A stretch of 64,000 nt of DNA from Cardiocondyla obscurior (GCF_019399895.1 NC_091885.1:4004501-4068500), one strand, 5' to 3'. Shown: positions 44,143-59,700, numbered from the stretch's first letter. Program-made: numbers and translations. Notes: generated by a model not told the origin, from the sequence alone.

Positions 44143-47100
44143 CTAGATAAAGAAGATTTTTATTACTTCCTCGGTATCATTAGATGACTCGTCGCCGCAA
44201 TTACGCGGTGTCAATGTAATTGGGATAAATCGGAGGCGGGCGAGCGCGATTTCTGCCGAGTCACGCTTCTACGCCGGGACAGGTACACATAATCAATGCG
44301 TATTAATAGCCGTTATGTCACGAATGTCAAATTATTGCGCTCGCGGCCGCCACGTGAGCCGCTGCAGAGCGATGGCCTTGAGGTGGCCGACAAACCCGGA
44401 ACCGTACGCGCTACGAGGGTCCGAATTTGTTGCTCGCCTGGCCCCGGTCCCTTTTCGCGTTTTTCGCCGCGTGACGTAACGCCGCGATACGATCGCGATT
44501 CAAAATCGCGACGCAGTCGACGCCGCCGGGCACGGCGTTGCGCGCTGGGGTACTCTTCCTTTTTTTTTTTCTCATCTCGCGTCTTACCTTTTCGCCTGGA
44601 CGACCTCATGGTCTGCCATGGGTGACGACGACGAACGACGGTGGGCCCTCGCCCTCGCCGCGAGCCCCTTTGCTGCCGACGAATGCGGAAAAACACGCAG
44701 CCTGTGCTGTAACGCGCGCGATACTATTATCTGCTAGAAGCGACCGAGTCTGAATGGATAGCTCCTCGCCGCGCTCGGGCGGACGCCGTGACTTCACGAT
44801 GACGCGCGCGGCGCGGCGCGGCGCGGGAACGCTCGCAGGAAGGCCGGGAGGAATCAGCTGATACCGAGCGTGCACGGGCGCGCACGCGTGACGCCATTTC
44901 TGGAGCGTGCTCGGTCCTCCGGCTGCGGAGGTGCTGTCGAGGTCGGTGGAAAAAAGAGTTCGAAATTACCGAGCCAAGCGAGTTTCCCTCCTCATATTTG
45001 AATTTACCTGTTTGTTTTAGAGGTGGAGCTACGTTCCTGGAGAAGAAGAAACGCGATAAACCGACTGCCCGGGCTGATTCTGCTGATAACCGTGACTTTG
45101 TCCACTTTGAAAGGCAGTTAGGAAATTACAGAGGCGGCGAAAAGGGTGAGAAACAGAAAGACAGGGAGAGAGAGAGAGAGAGAGTAGTGGGAAAAAATAA
45201 ATTAAGTTGATTGAACGTCGGCAGGACTTTCGCTACGTCCGGTACGATTCGCTACGATGAATTAAATCGGACCGGATGCAACGCGACTCTTGAATCTGGA
45301 GCGAGCGACGTGACCTGCCAGGCTCGTGGCGTCAACGGCGAGAATCGCGCCATTTCCGGTTGCAACATTTCCTTCCGCGCGGCTCGGCGTTTGGTACGTA
45401 TTAGTGCACGGTATACTATATGTATAGTATAATCATCTAATTTATGATTTTATTTTATTTCAGATAGAGCCGCGTTAGCGTCTTTCGAAGAACATTACTC
45501 GACCCATAAATGGACCAGTGGAATCGCCGCATGCCAGGATCACGGTAAATTAAAAGTTTCAAACATTTCTCTTTCTTTTTTGCTACTCGAGGACTGAGGT
45601 AATCTCGAGATAAAATATTTTTTCCCCCCTGAAATTCCAACCTCAGACCTATCATCTCACCATTCTTTCAGATCCGGGTTAAAAGAAAGAAGAAAAAAAA
45701 AGAGAACCTCGCGACCTGGAGGCCGTCGTCATTTGGAAATCACTCGACGACGCGGGAAGACGAGGCTTCGGTTCAAGGGTCACGCAGCCGATATATCGAT
45801 GCAGGATAAAAAAGGTAGCGCGCCGATAACGCGAGCCAGCGGCAACGCGCGTTTTCTCCCCGCTGGGTTTAATTTCACGAAAATTACAGGCGGCACCCCG
45901 TGCCGTCTAGGCAGGGAATTATGTGGAACATATGGCAAATGTCGAAAGGGACGGGCTCGGGCGAAAGGGATAGACGCGCTTTACAATCTCTCACCGGCGC
46001 CACGAAATTTACAACCCGTCGGACAACGCGGGACGATTCCTTTCACGCCGAGGAAGAAAAATGCAGTTGCTTTTTGCCCTCGACGAGAACCTCGTAATAA
46101 TTCTAATCGCAATGTAATTAAAATCAGCCGCGTTTAAATCAACGGGAAATTTACGGCCGAGGTCACGAGCAGACTGCATCTTTCCCTCGTTGCGACAGGA
46201 AAGCTTTGGAGAGTACTTTTTGTCCTCCGACAGTGCGAGCCATTCATCCCAATCAGCACATCCTCTTCGCCGCGCTCGCGCATGATTCTCATTACCGAGT
46301 CCAATTGTTTCGCGAGCCGTCGCGCGGCTCGCCGCGGACGACGGCGTACGCTATCGCGCAATAAAACGGCGCGCGGTTGCTCTAATCGCGCATCAATTAT
46401 CATAATTATGAAAATGACGCATGGAAATGTCGTAGGAAAAATAGCTCGATATCCAGATAGTCGTCGATTCTACCGACGCGGGGGCCTTGGCGCGGAAATA
46501 GCGGCGCCTTTGCGAGGCCGATCGCGAATCGTTCCGATTGGGAGCCGAGATAGTGGACGCTCGCTCGACGATAGCCAGCCGCCGTCACACCCACGAGATA
46601 CAGCGGCCGCTTTCCATTTACCGGCAAGTTGACGCAATTGTATTTCGCCCGCTCCGTTCATTAGACGTTGGAAAAAAAAAAGATAAAAAACGACAGACGA
46701 CTCGCTACATCGAATGGAAAGCACCTAGGGTGCTAAATCGCAGCCGCGAAAATGCCAGGAGTTTTGGCTCGCAGGCCGTGCAAATCGGCCGGTGAATTTG
46801 TCGAGAAAGAGCCGCGAAGGGGGCCCCGGACGCCCCCGACGCGCACACGCCCCCCGGTCCCTCTTTTCCTTCGATTATTCATAGGAACAATTACGTGGCC
46901 GCGTCATCAAGATCGGACGGCGGCGGCGCTCCATGCGATTTTTGTAATTACGGAGCGCGTACGTACACGCCTCCGCCGAGGATCGATCGATCGGCCGCCG
47001 CCGCGGAGTAGGGAATTTTCAAATTTTTAGGTTATAGCCACGCGGCTGCCGCAGGACGAGCCGGCGAAGCGTACGGTTAAGAGGGGTAGCGGGGTAGGGT

Positions 47101-47712
47101 CGCGCAGCGCGGGGAAAGGGGAGCATAGAACGGGGACTACTTCGCCGCGGCGGAGCGAACGACGCGACGTCTGCCGGACTGCGCGCGCATCTAGCGGCGA
47201 CGCGACGAACATGGCAGGTGGAGGCGCAGAAGACGGAGGGGAACCGGCGGCGTGCGAGTCGCCGTCCGGCGGGGGCGCGCAGTTGCTAGGCAACGGCAAA
47301 CACCATCGTTGGCGTTACCGGCCGGCACCGTGAGTGCGAGGAAGAGAAGAAACGCTTTCGCACAGTGGCGCAGAAATTTGCAACAGAACGACTGTGGCTT
47401 TCGTGGAGCGCGTACGCGGCGGATCGTGAGCGTTAATATCGTGCGAAACCGAGCGGACCACTCACACGTACGATCGCGGACTCGCGCGCGCGCGCGCTTT
47501 CTCTCCCTCCTTTTTCTCTTTCTCTCTCTTTATCTCCCTTTTGCCTTCCTTCTCCTCCGTTCGTCGCTTCGCGGACGGTACGACGCACGCTCCCTTTTCT
47601 TGACGTATCCCCGCCGCGGCCGGTGGAGATCCTCAGTCTCGCGGTAAAGGACGTCGCGCGAGTTTCAGAGTACCAGTAAGAAGGCCGTCTGAGAGGTAGG
47701 AGACGCAGAAAG
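44143..47712. promoter_or_regulatory. CpG-rich spacer upstream of ABHD4-like and VAT-1-like genes
   Basis: Both neighbours start away from this 3.6 kb. The first exon of the ABHD4-like gene is expected in the left part but could not be located with confidence. The DNA is GC- and CpG-rich, with a gagagagagaga run at 45166-45183 that could bind GAGA factor. The last 0.5 kb before 47713 is leader-like with CT-rich tracts. Long open frames (45733-46137, 47252-47647) are compositional. I see no RNA gene. Confidence 0.45.
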
Positions 47713-50700
47713 ATGGCAGAGGACAAGAACGAGACCAGCCCGGGCGCGGAGGGCGAGAAGCCGCCGCAGGAGACGGCGGCGGCGTCGCCGCAGGCGAAGG
47801 ACGAGCCGGCGAAGGATCGCAAGGAGGACGAGAAGAAGATCGAGGAGAATGGCGAGGGCGAGAAGCCGAAGGAAAACGGCGAGGAGAAGGCCACGCCGGA
47901 GCCGCCCAAGGACATGCGGGCGATCGTGCTCAACGGCTTCGGTGGCCTCAAGAGCGTCAAGGTCCTCAAGAAGCCGGAGCCAACCCTCGGCGAGGGAGAG
48001 CTTCTCATCCGCGTCAAGGCCTGGTGAGTCTTTTTACATTTCTTTCTTTCTCTCTTTCTCTCTCTCTCTCTCGTCCTTTCTTCCGCCCTTTTTTCTGCTC
48101 GCTCGCTCGCTCGCGCAACGATGCCCTGGTCCATGTTCCCTGCGCGTTCGCGCTGCACCGAGCCGTTAGAAGCCATATTTTCCCCGTTGCACCGCCGGCG
48201 CGTCTCGCATTTCGCAGGCCGACCGCCGCGAATGTTCGCCGGGGAGCGAGCCATTGTCTGCGCGCGTACCGCCGGTGTTTTCGACATTTTTCGAAGGGAT
48301 CTACGTCGACCGGAGTAATCTACCTGTTCGATCGGTCGTTCTCTGTTTTTTCCCGGCGGGTCCGGGTTTCCACGCGTCGGCGTCACCGGCGTGCATGATC
48401 GACGGTGGACTTTTTTTCCCTCGTTTTTTTTTTTTTCTCCTTTCTTTTTCGTTTTCTTTTATTTTCTCGTCACGCGTTGTTTCGCGGAATTTCGTAGAAT
48501 CGCGCACGGGCGCACGAGACCGGGAGAGGTCACGGCGAGACGACGAGCGGGCCACCCGCCATATGGACGGCCGACCTTCGTCGGCGATCTTTGTCGCGGG
48601 ATTACGCGGGCAGGGTGCGGCACGGCGCGATGCACATTTCGCCGCACTTGGTCGCGAGGTTCGGGTGTCGCTTTCGGCATTTCGGGTATTTAAGAAGTCC
48701 CATTCTTTCCCGTCTACGTGCAGCGGCGTGCCTGATTTTTCCAGGCTGTTCCTAGCGAGGACCCTCTCTCTTCGCTTTCCCACGAAAACTCGGGGCGCGC
48801 GATATGCGGGTCGCCGGTTGAATAATTACGCTCCTAATCGCCTAAACGAGTAGAATAGAAAAAAAAAAAAAAGATAAAGAAAGAAAAACAAAAGGGAAAG
48901 AAAAAAAAGACTTGGAACGACGAAAGACTCGCCTCCACAGGATTTTTTTCCAGTCGATCGTTTATTTTCCTTCTTCCCCTTTCGGAGGGGCGGCGTTTCC
49001 GAAGGCCGTTTATTTTCCTTCTCATTTCGAAGGGCAGCGTAGGAGACGAGCGTCGTTCGACGGGCGTGTTGAACAGTCGAAAGATACGATTGATATTATA
49101 GGTGACACTTGATGCCCGCTATATCCGTTTAATGACGATACCAAACTCGGGACGAAAAAAAAAAAAGGGGGAGGGGAAGAAAAGAAAAAGAAACGCGCAA
49201 TTGAATGACGATTTAACGCCTGCAGACGCATTCTTGCGTCGGAATTTATTGACGCGCCTCGCCGAGAGCTTCGTTTCACTGCCGATCGATGATTGACGCT
49301 CGATCATCGATGATCCATTGACCAGCTTCCGAATCGCGGGCGTTGTCCGCGCGATCTCGAGGTTCACGGTCTTCCGTCTGCTTCTGGGTTGTGGCTGTTT
49401 AATCAGTTTAATGCGTTAAGTCTGTATCGGACTGGAGATTGAGATTAAGATTAGATAGCTGTTCGACGACTCGTGCCCGACTTTTGGTAAAAATGAAAAG
49501 CACCCGGGGTATTCTCTTTCGATTAATTAAAACTCGAGTTTAATCCCTGTCTTAATTTCCAGCTCGGTGCGAGGCTCAAGCTGGGCTCTGTAATATACTG
49601 GGGAAATCGGTACTTTTCGGTCTCGATTACAATTTTGTGATATCTTTCCTTTTTTTTTTAATCGGAATACACAGCCGGATCAAGTATAAATTTTTTTATC
49701 AATGTAGGCGCGGCGAATTTAAAGACGAAAGGAAATTAAACTCGGTACCTTTAGACTCTGTTCTCTTCAAGTTCTAACGTGAATTTCTGATTGAATTTCT
49801 CATTAAATTTCTCATTGGATTTCTCATTAAATTTTTCATTACAAGTATCACAGAACTATGGTTCGGGTTCAGAAAAATGATTTTTTTTTTTTCCTCTCTC
49901 TCTCTCAGCGAGAGCTTTATCTCGCGCGGCCAGAGCCGGCCGCGACAATGATGGGGGCGCAAAGGGGGGGAGTCGACGGCGGGCATCGGATTCGCCAAAG
50001 GCTGCGCGCGCGGACCTTTTCACGCGTGAGTCACGTTTTATAAAAGCTATTGGGATTGATGAGAAAATAGCCCCCATAGAAAGACATCACGATGCGAATG
50101 CCGGGGCGAACAAATTTGTCTGCCCCGTCGTAGACGCGTTCGTTAAGTCGCGGAGCGCATCCCCGTCGTCGTCGAACGGCTAAACAAAGCGTCGTTTAGT
50201 TTGTCGTTTCGATAAAAACGCTGATAACCTAACCCGTATCTATCCTTTTCCTTTTTCGCGTGTCGCGTGAGCCGCGTCTTTCGAGGAGCACGAAGGCGCG
50301 AACGAAGGCGCGAGGCTTTTCGAGAGATAAAAATCTAGGGACGAAAATCATGTGCGAGCGATTTAGCGGCTTTTGTTAGCGGGATTTGATAATTTGCGCG
50401 AGCGGATTCTTACGTCGTTTACTTTTTTTTTTTTTTTTTTTAATTTGTTTTCGCGGGTCATTCTTCCGTTTCGGCCGAGCGGGGTCCGCACGGCGTGCGA
50501 GCGCGGACTCCATTTGGGCGTGCACGCGCGCCCTTTGGAGCGAAAGGGTTATTCGTCGCAGGAAATGTCGAATTTAAGATGTCGCGACTGAAAGTGCAAG
50601 CGATATTAGAGGCGCGCGTCGTCACGAGGATATTTATAGATTAACATTCTTTCTTTCTTTCTTTCTTTCTCCCTCTCTTTCTTTCTTTTTTTTTTACGAC

Positions 50701-53700
50701 TACGTTTTAAAGACGATTATTATACTTATTTTTTACGAGAACCATTTTACGTTGCAAACGTTTTAAAAAATAATTAAAAAAAATTAATTGGCGACCTCGC
50801 GTTCGAAAAATTGACCGCGTGACTCGACTCAGAAGTTCGTCGTCTCCCAAATAATAATTAACGACTTAATCCGAAGACCAAGCTGGAAGGTTAAGATCCG
50901 AATGTTCCGAAAGGGGGATTGCGCGCCTCCCCTCTCGTCATTGAATTTTTATCGCTCGCGATAGCGGGTGGTTTCCCGTATTCCACGTATCTCGTTCCTC
51001 ATTACTCGCGCTGGATCCGCTCGCCGAAGGAAATGGGCGATTACTCCTGAATAAAACAGTCCTTCCGCCCGCGTCGTAGACGCGAGAGACGGCATCGAGT
51101 CCAATGAACCACCTTGTTTCATGTATAATATATACCCCTCAGCGACGTAGGACAGCTGACTTTCTTCTGAGCACCCGAGTTTCGGACCACGGCTCCATAT
51201 TCTCGTCCTCGTCATCCCGTTAATTTTTTTTTTAAACACGGAAACGTAATATATACCGTATACATATCCATATATATAAACATTAATCTCATTTCGAAAC
51301 GGAGTCCGTCTTATATTCCGTAATCTCCATTTACATTCCGCAAGTACGCCGTGCACTTTCTCCCTTCGTGGCGACCCTCGTAAGAAATTGGAGGCGACGG
51401 GGGGGGGGAGGTAGAAAAAAAAGGCATGCGTGCGATGAAAGGCGAGTGCTGGAAACGCCTTAAAGCACGGGAAGAGAAAGAGAGCGAGACGGTGGAAAAG
51501 GAGGAGAGGAGAGAAGAGAGACGAATGCGCAAATCGCGGCGGCGTATCGCCGGCCCGCTGAATGGTATCCGTACAAAGTTTCCCATAACGCGATATTAAG
51601 ACCTCATTAGCGTGATAAACTCGCCGGGACAGATACAATGGCGCCTTTCATCGACGTAGCGCTTCCACGAAAGCGCGCGGCCGCGCGAAGCTTTCGCCCC
51701 GCGTGAATTCCAAGCGCGCCGGGAATTTGCGTAAGCGACGCCCGTCTACGCGTTATTCGCGCGTGCTGGTCGCGACGGGCGTAAGTAAGGGCCGCAAGGG
51801 CCGCGGCGCGTCGTAGCATTTGGGCCGGGAAGCCCGAGAACGTGAGAAAACGCGACACCGACGCCCACGAGATAAAGGATACAAGTCACCGTCGACCTCG
51901 ACCATAATTTTACGACATCTCTGATTACAAGTACGGTTGAATAAACTGATTGAAAATATAGAATTCTTAGCCGAACCCTAAAAAGTAAACTGTTACTTTT
52001 CTCTGATAGCAACCGAGAGCTCGAGTCATCTCGAAACGTAAGCAGCGTTGAAAATCCCGTACGAGGCAGATTTCGTGTCTTAAGTTTCACTGCTAGGTAC
52101 TCGTGCCTTTGACCCACAGCTTCCGTTCTCCACGAAGACCAGGCCTCGATGCCTGGGACCAATTTCGTCTAGTTCCCCCGACATCTCTTCGAGCTCGCGC
52201 GACCGAAGCTTTTCTAGATTTCCGCCCTGTGTAGATCTCCGATTCTCGCGTTTCGATTCCGTTGAGATCATCCCTGACTCTCGGTCTTATCGCCGACTCG
52301 ATCTCGGCAGCGCCACGATATTATGTCACTCGTGGAGTAATCGCGCAAGTGCCCGTTGCAGCTGCCCGACGTCAAGTTCAATCCCGAAGTGGACGCGCTT
52401 TTATGGGTATCAGCTATCCGCTCGACGATTGTCGCCAATAAGCCCGAGTCTACAATGTGCAGCAGGCTTCGAGGAAGGGTCGCTCGAGCCGCGAGGAATT
52501 ACTTAGCCGTGTACGCTCATTCGTTCGATTGTTCTTCTCAAATCTCGACGCAGCTGATCAGCTTCTCGCCGGTCAATTTTCTTGACGCTTATTAGAATCG
52601 TCTATTATGACTCTTCGAGCTTCAGCCTCGCGTCTCAAAATCGTTGTCCCGAGCATTTCTGCGTCTCCGATCACTCCGTCTCTTTTCCGAAACGCTTCTC
52701 GGCTTTTCCCCGGAGGGGGGGATTTAAACCGTGGATAAATCAATGCGTGATTCGCAGCTTTTGAGACACGAGCGATTACGTCGATTTTCTGTGCGCACGC
52801 ATTTACGTTGACATCCGCGTGCGTGTCGGGGCTGGCGGGGGGTGGAAGGGCGGAAGGGTGGCAGCGAGGCAGGCAGAGGGTGCAGGAAATACGGGTGTGG
52901 TTCGATCAATACGGACATCCCATAGATCTATCGGTGCGTACCGCACGCTCGGCTGAATCACGGAAATTATTGCCCGAGTCATCATCGAGCGCGGAAAGTA
53001 TTACGCCCGAAAACTTTTGAGAGAGATCCAGCCGCGCGCTATCGCTTTTATCTCCGCGCGCGGCGCGAGTAATCGGCTTCTGTTTTCGACTTCTTTGCGC
53101 GCGTCGTACGCTGAGCCGATATCATATGCGAGTGGCATCGTAAAAAAATATAATAAAAAAATCAGCAGACTGTTTTTTAAAGGAATTTTTGTGGAAATAA
53201 GAAATAAGAAGTTTTTTAATTTAATTTTATATTATTTTATTTTATATTCTACGTCACTAGTTTTTACATTGTTTTATGTATTTTTTTTTATTTTATTAAT
53301 TTGGAGGATATTGCAATAGCAGATATAATTGAAGGTTTACCGAATTACCGCTTTTTTTTTTCTTCCCCGCACGTACCGCATTGTAAAAAATACAACACCC
53401 GTATAACAGATATAAAATTACACGGTGAAGAATTTAGTAAATTCACACAAGTAATAATCGTGCTAATTTCATCATTAATTGCCTGGATGTAAAAAAAAAA
53501 AAAAAATCTTGTAACCACGTATTAAAAAAAAAAAAAAGAAAACTTAGCTTTAACTGTTGCTCAGTTGTCGTCGCTTTTCCGCGATGATTTTTATTACTCT
53601 GTCGAGTTTTAATAACTATTATTTTTCCGCGTGTAATAATACCTCCCTCTGAATGTAACGTAAGTACTTCACGGACACGCCGTGTATACGGAAGCTTCTC

Positions 53701-56700
53701 TTCCCGTGTATTATTTACTCGACCGCCGGCAAAGAAATGCGGGCGATTTACGTGCGACCTGTTTTTTTCTTTCAACAGTCCTCGCGAATTTTTTACCACG
53801 TCGCTAGATGCATCATACGCGTCTCGTAATCGCGCTCTCTCGCGTGGCGCGTGCGATTTCGCGTGATAAGCGGACAACAAAGGGGCGCGTATCACCCAGA
53901 GAACCTCGCTTCTCCGCGACTGATTCATTCGAGCGAGTCTACAAAGTGTGCAGACGCGGTCGGAATTTTTCGCATGATTCACGCGGGTATATCGCTGGCG
54001 CGGCAAGAACGGCCGGAGTCGATCGGCTAATCGGCCGCGTCTCGGGTTATCGTCATTGCTGGCCAAGTATTTTCTGTTCCTCGCCGGTCAATAAGCGTGA
54101 TCAACAGCGGGCGAGTCATCCTCCGGCGCCTTCGCGAATCGCCCGCGTAGATTTGCCGTATTCGCCGGGAACGGGCAACCGTTCTCCTCTCTTGCCGCAC
54201 AAAGGCGGCTATTTTCGCCCACCGACGTCGAATCTGAAACTGGAGAACTGAAAAAGACCGGAGGGAAGCCTATATCGCGCGGAGCCGGGGCTCATTAAAA
54301 TCATAACGCCGTGCCCATCGGGCCGCGAGAGCTCACACGTGACTTGAGAGATGCCGGGCGATCGACGGTACCGGGTCGGCGGGAATTATTCACACCGGAG
54401 AGATAACGTTGCGCAAGGCGGTACGCGATCGCGGAGGGAAACGACACTTATGTCAACGTATTCATCGCACGCCGCTCTCCCCGTGACTCACGAAAGACGA
54501 TTATGACGCGGTACGCTTTCGCGTCCGCAGCTGCCGTCACCTCGGATCTGTTTTTCGCGCCCGGAGAGCATTCCGCTAATCCGATACGCGCGTTATGATC
54601 GCCGGCGACGTTTTATCGGCCCGCAGATATGTCGAAGTGGCTTGTTTCTCATCCCCGAGCTCTCTCTATCTCTCTTTCTCTTTCTCTTTCTTACCGCGCG
54701 ATGCCGGTGATCCGAGGATCCGAGACGCATGTTGCTGGATGAGATTAGACGTTCGCGTAGCGGATCGCACTTTATCCTCGCATGCGTAACTAATCCGCGC
54801 CCCAGCCTCCGTCGGCTCCGGCGAGTTCTCTCACCGTTACATCCGCCCGATCGCGATCCGCTTCGCGCGCACATTAATCGAGCCGATCGACCGATCATCG
54901 GAAAAGTGCAGCGTCCTCTCCGTCTCTCTTTCTCTCTCTCTCTCTCTCTATCTGTCTTTCTTTTTTTTTTTTCGTTTTTTTTTTCTTATTTTTTTTTTCT
55001 TTTTTTTATTCTTCATCGGAACGCCGTAAAAAGGCAACAAAGAGGAACTTCCATATCGTATCTTCGCGTAGGTCTCTTCCCCCATTGAAAACAGCGATAA
55101 CTTCGGGGTCATCTGTCGCGCGTGTTGCACTGTAATTGGTACCGCGCGTTTTTCTCCTCGCGGCACGTTTCTGTATCTTTCCGCTTCTCCGAGCCGACTC
55201 CGAGCCCTCGCGGTCGCTTTCCGAGAGAAACAGCCGTCGCAATTGTCGCTCAAGTGCCGGCGACGAAATTCCTCGGCTCGACTCCGTTCTCCTACTCTCT
55301 CTCTCTATCCGTCTTTCTTTCCGTTGCCTCCGATCGTTCGATGATGCAACGATAAGTAATTTGCTGAGCGTGGCCCGTATCGTCGCATTAACTCGCTCGG
55401 TATCTCGATCGCTGACTTCATCCGCGCGCCGATTTTACTTGCAATCGGCCCGCTAAGGCAAGATCGCCGATTTCTCTTATCCACCGTGTCAGCCCTGATC
55501 CCTCCCCCCGCGCGCCTCTTTCCCCACGTGGAAGATTTGGGTTAATGAAATCAGCGCGCCCCGGCTTATCTCGAATAAGGTACTCGGGCCGCGGGAGAGA
55601 TATCGACGCCGTCCCGGCGACTTCGCCGAGTAAATCGCGAACCGGCCGTAATATCCCGTCCGCTATTTATAACTCGACCCTTTCCGCTCCCTTCGCAATT
55701 CGCGTCAATTCGTTCTCCGCGAAACGCGCTTCGCTCGGGTTTCCCCCTTTTTTTTTCCTCGTTTTTTTTTATTTTTTTTTTCAAGGTGAGAAAACGAGAT
55801 ACGGACTTGGGAACTTGGTCTTTCCTCGCGATAAGGCGTCATCGGCCGTGTCGATATCGGCCTAATGACCGCGCAAATTGTTTGTACGACGCGTTCACAA
55901 CGCGTCGTCCACGTTCGTCGTACTTTTCCGACGCGAAAACGCGGCCCGGGCGCACTTTCACTCGGCCGGATGTCAGCTGCGATCGGCGAGTCACGCGAGA
56001 TTCGTGCGTCTGATTTCGCCGCGCGATTACGTCGGCTCGGGTAGGCGCCTCGGTGTCTTCCACGGCGATCGATCGGCGGCACGTCCGCGGAAAAACGCAC
56101 ATCAGGGGGCGACGGCCTGGCTTCACGTTCGCGAAGATGGTCCCCAATCTTTTAAATTTCAAGAGAAAAAAAAAAAGAAGAATAAAATTAGAACTTTGAC
56201 AGCCTCCGCAAAAGTTCTGTCCTTTAAAGAGCTCGAGATACCATCTGAAAGGGGAGGCCAACTTTACGCAGTTTCTCATTTTCGAGGGCTTTTCTACTCA
56301 AAACACCGAAACGCGCTTCCGATCGGGGGCGTTTTCTCTTTAACGCTTCACGTCCCTCGACCGCCGGCGTCTGGAAATAATTAGGCGCTCGACCGTTCAT
56401 TCCGGGATGAAAATCTCTTTGACAGGAGATCGGGATTCTCGCCGGCTCGAATATATATATATATATATTTCTCTTCCTTCTCGCGCGAATCGCCAGGGAC
56501 ACCCTGTATAGCGTGCGTGTCTCCGTGTCGGATCTCTGCGGTCTTTGTATGACCCAGGGGTGCGTTGCATGTCGCCGGTCCGGTCCGGACCCGTTCAATT
56601 GCCTTCTTGCCAAGAATGGAGAAAATTATTCCCTTCAATTCGACGCAATTTAGAGGAATTAAGCGATTGCGAGCCGCGAGGAGCGGCCTCATCTTCGGCA

Positions 56701-59700
56701 CCGCCGTCCCCTCGCCCTTTTCAGAATCCTGAAATAACAGCGGGTCGGTCAAATCATGGTTACCCATTCTGGTTCCCACGGCGAAACCGTCAGGTAAAAA
56801 TCGTCGGGGCGGGCGAAGAAAGAGGGGAGGCGCGTTACTTAAACAACGTCTTCAGAACACGGTCTCGTTGCGTAATTAGTTCAGCTTATCCGCGTACACG
56901 TTCGACATAAAACTCGATGATGTTTGATCAGCTTCCCGCGTGTTAATCGAGCAACAGAATGTCGCGAGATTAAATTAGTGGAATTTTAATTTCATTAGCT
57001 GCCCGCGCGTTATTAGCTTTATCGCGTAACCGATCGCTTTTTCCTTGATTATCGCTCCATTATTCGCTAATTACGCCCGCGGTGAGGACGTTATTAGCCG
57101 GATACTGCGAGGGGGTTAATAAGGGCCGCGCAGAAATTTTGTCCGGCCGGAACGGACCGTTTTTCTGCCGGCGCGCCGGAAGGGACCGGAAGCGGCCCTA
57201 AGTACGACAAATTGCGAAAGTGACGGGGTGGATGGGCCTCGGCACGCAAACGGCAGGAACTTTCGAAAGCTCAAAATTTCAACCGTACGAAAATTTCACC
57301 GTCCCTTGCGTCTTAGAAATAGCATCTCAAGTCCTCGGCTGCGTCAAGAGAAAAGTGTAAAAAAAAAAAAAAAGTTTTACGCGAAACAGCTTCTTGCTTT
57401 CGTATTCTCTGTTCTCCGATCAAATTAATTCGGGTCGGACCTTGCGAGGCGAACGGAAAGCGTCTCGCGTTCCTTCTCGCAATCGGCTCTAAATCACGCG
57501 CGTTATCCGCAGTTAACTGCGACGACAACGCGAGCTGAATTTCATTACGCGGGCACGTCGGGGCCTTCGCCGCCGCGGTTGTTTTATCTTTGTAGGACGG
57601 AATTTGTTTTCGTCCGCAGTTGCGTCCGCGCTTTATTGCGTTTAACTGTCGCATTTGCGCTCAACGAGTTTGTATTAGCGGCTGATAGAACGATGGGTGG
57701 TCGCGGTAAATGGTTAAAAGCTCGCGTCCTCGCCGTCGAGCTTGTTATACGCGCCGCGAAATGCCGACGCTTCCAGCATGGAATTTCTGCGTGAAAGCGC
57801 CCCTGCGAGAACGTCGATAGTACGCGTAACATGTCACGTATTTTTCTTCTACTTTTTTTTTTTTTTTTACACGTAGATTTATGTTCAATTTTATTGCACT
57901 TTTTTTTCTCTTTTTTTTAATCGCGCAAACAAGTTTCTGGCCGCCTGGAAATAGAATTTGCAGCAGTATAAGTTATAATATATAAATTAAACCATCCCTT
58001 AAATTAATTAAGCGCAACATTTGCTAATTATTCATCAATCTCGGTTAATTTTCTACACTCAAAATATTATTCGTTGCACAAGATCTTTTTTTTTTTTTCT
58101 TTTTTTTCTTTCGAAGTCATACGTTAAACCGCGCGAGAACCAGGAACAATGTTCCGCGTTTTTTTGTGCCGTGGTCAGGACGCTCCGCGACTCTTGGCTA
58201 CTTTTTTTACAGTCGTTTAAAGTCTCTAATCTTAGAAGCAATAGACCTGAACCGCCACGCCCTACGCGCGGGGAAATTTAATCCTGACGCTTCCGCGCGC
58301 GAACGCTCAGGGGATTTAACAGGCTCGAGGAACTTAATCTAATACTTCGAATTGGCGGAGGGACGCCTCTGCCTGTCAATAAGCCGCGGAATGGAATCAT
58401 TGTTTCGCCGTTCGTTTCTCTTCAATTCGCTCTTCGGCGTGCAACATAGAACGCCGGGAGGGGAAAGGGGACAGAGAGAGAGAGAGAAAGGAAAACGCGA
58501 AAATAACCGCGTATGTTTCCCACGTGTTTCCCCTTCGTCCCACCCACGCTTTTTCTCTCCCCCGGTCTTTTGCCGTCCGTCAAGCTGCCGGACGCGTGAA
58601 TAATAAATGCGTGCCGTTCGATCCGCGCGATTTATTACGAGTTATTATCCCTCGAACGCGAAGCTCCTCGCTCGCGATACGCGCGAGTTTGCGAGCCGCG
58701 TCCCGTCGCTTTCGAACCCATCGCGGCGAAACGATTTCGATCGCGCGCGCTTCGTCAACGAAAGTCCGCTCCTTTCCCCCTTGTTTTCCTTCCCCTCGCT
58801 TCCTTCCATCCGCTCTGTGAAACTCGTGGAACCGGTGGACAATGCGCGGCCGGTGCATGCGGATGCAGTCATCGTCACGTGAATCGTGACGGAGCTCCAT
58901 TTACTTGGGCGGCGTGCCGTTTCACGGCCGCAAAACTTGCGTTATCGGCGAAATGCGTACGATAGCAGTAGGAAGGCCGCGAAACGCGTCTATTGAACTA
59001 ACTGCCTGCGGAATGAAAGAAGAATACCAGGTTCCTTCTGGACCGAGCCGTAGTTTTGCGAAATGTCAAGCGACAAAGCGTGATCGAATCAATTTAACTG
59101 ACAAAGACGTAATTAATATATATATATATTATATATAATTATACCTTATGCTGCTACAAATTCCACGAACGACAATCGACATTCAGATATAAAGATTAAC
59201 GAGAAATTTTATTCCTATTTTATCCGCGTGATGCATCGAGAAGCTCCGCAAGCTCGAGCCGAAATTACGTCACTCGCCGCGAATAATTCACTCCCTTCAT
59301 CTGTCGGAAATATCGTCGTCCTTCCTCTCGCTTTTGGTTTTTACTTTTCCGTTTGTTTCCTCCTTTTTCTTACTTCTTAACGCAGCGCGGCGGCACGTGC
59401 GGAAAAGCGCGAATCCCAGCGAGATGTAAAAACTAAGTAACGCGCGATAAACGGCCGCGTGGGCACTTCTGATACGTTCGCCAACCTTGGACGAGATTTC
59501 ATCGGGCACACGCGGTGATTCATCGCGCTGTGCTTCAGGAAATTACGCGCGGTATCGTGCGCGAAATTGATAACAATTCACGACGTATCTCGCGAAAGGC
59601 GCCCCGTGCGATCGAGGTCCACGGAAAGCGAAAACAATCGCGTTTCTCGAGCCGGCAAAAGAACCCTTTTCCTCCTGATCTCCATTGCCGCACCGAGAGA

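Noticed and set aside
45733..46137. 134-codon frame upstream of the VAT-1-like gene
   Set aside because: Composition-driven in CpG-rich DNA; basic low-complexity protein with no recognisable domain.
47252..47647. 131-codon frame just before the VAT-1-like start
   Set aside because: Arg-rich product of leader/promoter DNA, overlapping CT-rich tracts, with a similar frame on the other strand.
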